From Bidens hawaiensis (taxonomy: Eukaryota; Streptophyta; Magnoliopsida; Asterales; Asteraceae), in contig JAIQDT010005468.1 in assembly GCA_021521415.1 (NCBI GenBank), positions 1 through 64,000 on the forward strand: a stretch of DNA of 64,000 bases, given 5' to 3'. Below the pieces are notes generated by a model. It was not told the DNA's origin. It did no database searches and worked only from the letters and a program-made list of their open reading frames with translations. Shown in pieces: positions 60,471 to 64,000 of the stretch. Numbering within the stretch: the first letter of the stretch is position 1; every line of letters begins with the position of its first letter. The position numbers were made by a program, and so were the translations under genes.

Positions 60471-60645
60471 ATGAAGAAACACGGATCCAATCCCCGGGTA
60501 TGGGTCCTGGATCCAATGAGTCTACAGGGTAAAGTACGATAATTATGACTAAGATATGAGTGTAACTTCCCAAAGTCCAATGACCGGAACTTGCAAAACA
60601 GACACCGTGAGTCTCGTTACAGGAAGGACAAAAGGGGGGGTCTTC
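60471..60645 (-). repeat. 5' LTR of the Tat element, truncated to 175 bp
   Basis: It matches 26442-26614 (CACGGATCCAATCCCCGGGT, ACAGACACCGTGAGTCTCGT). Similarity ends at GGGTCTTC; the left copy continues CTGTAACC, this one GATGACCC. The promoter-bearing rest of the LTR is gone. Confidence 0.85.
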
Positions 60646-60706
60646 GATGACCCCTATCATAGAGAACAACCTTATAAACAATAATTACGCTCAAACAGTG
60701 AATTAA
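60646..60706. other. Spacer between truncated Tat LTR and MITE
   Basis: No feature is recognised. The breakpoint that removed the rest of the Tat LTR lies at its left edge. Confidence 0.5.
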
Positions 60707-61091
60707 GGGTGTGTTTGGGATATCTTATTTTAATGAAAAAAGACTTTTTGTTAAAAGCACTTATAAACTTACGGATTTTTTAAAAGAAGTTTTTAAAAAA
60801 TTGTTTGGATTAGCTTATGTGTTGAAGGAAACCAAAATGACTAAAAATGACACTATTTTTTTAAAATGAGTGTAATGTGTTTTGAGGGTTAGAGGGGTGT
60901 AATGGGTAAATCAACCCATTAAGTTAATAAGTTGCATATTTCTAACTTTTCAAAACCCTTTTATTTTGCCTTCTCATTAAGTTAATATCCATAAGTACTT
61001 ATGGTTTGCCAAACACCTTATACATTTTATTAATTTTTTAAAAAGTTTATAAGTTATAAGTTTATGAAAATAAGAAATTCAAACACATCCT
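60707..61091. mobile_element. Tourist-like MITE (PIF/Harbinger type), 385 bp
   Basis: The ends are inverted: GGGTGTGTTTGGGAT on the left, and ATTCAAACACATCC on the right (reverse complement GGATGTGTTTGAAT). TAA flanks both sides (60704-60706 and 61092-61094), the three-base target duplication of Tourist/Harbinger elements. There is no coding capacity. It sits ~620 bp upstream of the kinase start codon. Confidence 0.75.
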
Positions 61092-61094
61092 AAA

Positions 61095-61712
61095 ATAGTT
61101 ACATGTTAAATTAAAAAAAGTAACTTGATTTGAAATATAGAAAACTGTTAAAAGCTAAACATGAAAGCCATCATCATGTTGAAAACTGAAAACTAGCTTT
61201 TTATAATTTTTATATTAATATTATTTTCAGCTTTCGTGGTTATTATTTGGCCCACATTTACTCACCCTTTATAATTAACACCCGCTGTAAGTAAGGTTGC
61301 GTACTCGCTGTAACCATCGACGACAAAGAACACGATCACCGCTTATTATTATTATTATTCCATTCCATGTTAGTAACATTCAATTGCATATTATTATTAA
61401 TTAGGTCGAATTTGACATTGATATCGTAATTTCAGCTTTTATTATTATTCGCTTCCATTCAAAGGTCGTGGTAATTGGTTATATGCTGGAAAGTAGTTTT
61501 CAATTAGGTCTAGATTCTGATACTTGATGTCGATAAATAGCAGCTTGTGGTTCTAAACTCTAGTGCTAGTGGTTGCTACTATACAACTGTTGGCTGTAAT
61601 GGAATCAGAATGATCATTTGTGGTACTTGTAATTGATGGATGATTTGCTTTTTTTTTAATTGTTTAGAGGAATTGTGGATGTCATTTGCCGTTTGAGTCT
61701 CGAGGAGAAGCG
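61095..61712 (+). promoter_or_regulatory. CIPK upstream region: promoter, probable 5' UTR intron, short uORF
   Basis: A TATA-like TTTATAATTA lies near 61270. CTGTAAGTAAGG (61286 onward) could be a donor, and a pyrimidine-rich TTTTTTTTTAATTGTTTAG ending at 61667 a matching acceptor, giving a leader intron of ~380 bp. After it, ATG at 61679-61681 opens a uORF of five codons with TGA at 61694-61696, 16 bp before the main start. A TTA/TAT microsatellite lies near 61345. Intron and transcription start are inferred. Confidence 0.45.
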
Positions 61713-64000
61713 ATGAAGAGAGTGACGAAGAAGGTCGGCAAGTACGAGATTGGCCGGACGATTGGCGAGGGCACGTTTGCTAAGGTCAAGTTTGCCAAGA
61801 ATACGGAGACCGGTGAGGCGGTTGCGGTTAAGGTCCTGGCTAAAACCACAATTCTCAAGCATAAAATGGTGGATCAGGTTCGGGTTTCACTTGCAGTCCT
61901 TGATTAAACCCTATTTTTTATGATGAATTATGGTTTTTTTCAGGAAAATTTGATCATCATCATCATAAAGATTTTAATTATACTTAAAAATGAGCTTTCA
62001 GTTTTTATTCAGTTATTTGAGTTGATTTGCAGATTAAAAGAGAGATATCAATAATGAAGATAGTGAGACATCCCAATATCGTGAGACTTCATGAGGTATA
62101 ATAGAAATCTTTAAGATATATACTTTTACCAACTTTATGCTGATACTTTTATTTACTAAGCTATGCTTTTCTGTCTGTTAGGTTTTGTCAAGCCATACAA
62201 AGATATATATAATACTCGATTTTGTCACTGGAGGAGAGCTTTTTGACAGAATTGTAAGGTTTACTTAATACTTATGATAGATCAGTGACAGATTGTCAAC
62301 ACACACTTACATTATTCTTCCTGTTTTTCACGCAAGGTTCACAAGAAAAAGCTACCAGAGAATGAAGCTAGAGGATACTTTCAACAGCTTATTGATGCAG
62401 TTGCACATTGTCACTCAAAGGGTGTGTACCATAGGGATTTAAAGGTGAGAAATGAAGTTGTAAGACATAAATGAATCATTTAAGGTGCGTGAATTCATTT
62501 AGAATGCTCATTTCCATCTGCTAACAGTATTCTTGTAATATATAGCCTGAAAATCTCCTCCTTGATTCTAGAGAACGGCTTAAGGTTTCTGATTTTGGGC
62601 TCAGTGCACTACCACATGAAGTAAGTATGTTTTATTGTCTGCTAACAGTATTCTTGGTGCTCTTGTATTTAATTTAAACTATTATGCAGGGTGTTGAGCT
62701 TCTATACACCACTTGTGGGACCCCAAATTATATTGCACCAGAGGTACGTCGACTTGAAGAAACCCCATTGATCATTTAATGAGATAATGCCTCCTTTGTT
62801 CTTAGTCCAACTTCTGCAATAAATACCTAATGGAGATAAATTATCCATATAAAGTTGAACCAGGCCAGAATTAGTGGTTGCTTCATCTTCAGTTTGTTAT
62901 TATTTATAATATCGGAATATAAGAACCTTCTTTATATTTTTAGATTCTACTAAAAGAGGCATCGTTGTCTAGTTGATAACCTTCTCATAATTCCCATTGG
63001 TCTAGAAATGAAAATGATATATCATGTATCTCATGTCTACCATTTTAAAGATTTGGTTTCTTAATTTAACGGTGCTTGTTGAAGCTCAAATTGTCTAAGA
63101 TATTCTTGTAGTGTCTTTGAAATTATTTTTTGGTTTGTCGGAATCAATTTGTAAGGATGATTCTGTGCTAATTTCAATGGTTTTAGGTTTTAAAGAAGCG
63201 TGGATATGATGGTGCTGCTGTTGATATTTGGTCATGTGGAGTCATCCTCTATGTCCTATTGACGGGATATCTTCCATTTGAGGAGTCAGATCTTCCTACT
63301 TTGTATAGAAAGGTTAGCTGTCATTTGTCAATGACTTCTGTAAACATGTATATCAGATGATTATTTGTTTGAAGATTCATTATTATTTTGTAAAAGAAAC
63401 GCTGATAAGCAGTAAGCACAACCTGAGCATGCAGAACAGCAGTATATAATGCTATCTACCTATCTCTGCACAGGTCAGTGCTGCTGAGTTCTCATATCCG
63501 TTCTGGTTTCCTTCTGGTGCAAAGTCACTATTAGACAAGATACTGGATCCCAACCCTGAAACTGTGAGCATATGTTTTTAACTGTTACTTGTTTTTAGCC
63601 ATCTATACAGTATCATGTTGGATTGCGAACATGAAGCTTGTTTCATGTTTTTCATAAAGATTATTAATGCAGCGTATGACAATTGATGGGATAAAGGAGC
63701 ATCCGTGGTTCCAAATGAACTATGTATCAACCAGGCAGGGAGAGGAAGGTGATGTGAGTTTGGATGATGTCTGTGCTGTGTTCGATGACATTCAGGTTGT
63801 TATCTTTTTTGGTATTTTTTAAATATTTTACTCATTGATTATATAAGCAGACTGCAATTACCGCAAGCTCATTGATACGCTTTCTTGTCTTATGATCTAA
63901 AACTGTTCCGACAATTAAACATATAGTTTTTGATGGTCATGACTTTGTAGGATCAATACGTAACCGAACGATCCGAGGAGAAAGTTGCTCCTTTAACAAT
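61713..64000 (+). CDS. CIPK24: CBL-interacting protein kinase, CIPK24/SOS2-like (5' part)
   Basis: Exons: 61713-61877, 62033-62095, 62182-62253, 62337-62444, 62546-62620, 62690-62743, 63187-63312, 63474-63563, 63673-63795 and 63951 to the edge. All introns are GT-AG and phase 0, giving 308 residues so far. The kinase domain shows [11 protein letters not shown] (glycine loop), VAVK (Lys40), YHRDLKPEN (catalytic Asp134), SDFGLSALP and [12 protein letters not shown] (activation loop), [19 protein letters not shown] and HPWFQMNY. It would be a Ser/Thr kinase activated by calcium-bound CBL proteins through a C-terminal NAF motif, which lies beyond the window. The start [20 protein letters not shown] and [14 protein letters not shown] favour SOS2 (salt-stress sodium export) over its sister CIPK8. 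The gene looks intact. Confidence 0.92.

Larger units (their letters stand above)
26442..60645 (-). mobile_element. Tat-clade Ty3/Gypsy retrotransposon with two antisense genes
   Basis: The two outer ends share ~175 bp of LTR sequence (26442-26614 and 60471-60645, about 4% different). Between them, on the minus strand, are a primer site, gag, protease, reverse transcriptase, RNase H, a second (plant/archaeal-like) RNase H and integrase. The doubled RNase H is the hallmark of the Tat clade (Ogre/Retand relatives). Between integrase and the 3' LTR lie two plus-strand genes (aORF1, aORF2). Tekay-2, carrying Tekay-3, accounts for 27820-49767; without it the element is ~12.3 kb. The 5' LTR is cut to 175 bp, so the element is also truncated. 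Confidence 0.85.

Overview
The window reads as a repeat-rich stretch of a large eudicot nuclear genome. From the gag/pol wording and the transposon mix I infer Asteraceae, but the sequence alone does not prove a species. About 60.6 kb is nested transposable elements. Only the last ~2.3 kb is an ordinary host gene: the 5' half of an intron-rich CBL-interacting protein kinase of the CIPK24 (SOS2)/CIPK8 type. It runs off the right edge before its NAF regulatory domain.

Left block (1-26275). The 3' end of a plus-strand Tekay-like chromovirus (Tekay-1, 1-4155) sits in a fragment of an Athila-type LTR (4156-5260), which in turn abuts the truncated 3' LTR of a minus-strand Athila element ('A', 5261-25567). 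A has decayed gag and pol, a downstream Athila ORF-1-like gene, and an intact 5' LTR. A second, gag-only Athila derivative ('B', 9519-16657) lies inside A between the integrase and ORF-1. A itself is inserted in a PIF/Harbinger transposase remnant (25568-26275), and the junction carries a ~284 bp tandem duplication.

Middle and right block (26442-60645). This is one minus-strand Tat-clade Ty3/Gypsy element. It has gag, protease, reverse transcriptase, RNase H, a second plant-type RNase H and integrase between 54.9 and 60.4 kb. Between pol and its 3' LTR it carries two tandem genes on the opposite strand (aORF1 and aORF2). Each has its own TATA promoter, introns and coiled-coil C-terminus, and aORF2 keeps the 'putative gypsy type transposon' (PF04195-like) domain. 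aORF1 is split by a plus-strand Tekay element (Tekay-2, 27820-49767). The 3' LTR of Tekay-2 is split by a very young minus-strand Tekay (Tekay-3, 38560-49384, TSD ATATA), whose two 2759 bp LTRs differ at only two positions that I found.

Relative order of insertion: Harbinger, then A, then B and the Athila-type LTR fragment, then Tekay-1; separately Tat, then Tekay-2, then Tekay-3. No complete element has intact coding capacity. Many lesions are C-to-T (or G-to-A) changes, as expected from methylated repeats. Upstream of the kinase lie a truncated Tat LTR, a Tourist-like MITE (60707-61091) and a probable 5' UTR with a six-codon-frame uORF.

The most interesting signals are the paired antisense genes with matching promoters inside the Tat element; the covarying hairpins next to polypurine-tract-like motifs in the Athila elements; the paired AAATTTCG-GGA-CGAAATTT hairpins before the Tekay 3' LTRs; and the near-identical LTRs of the multiply defective Tekay-3.
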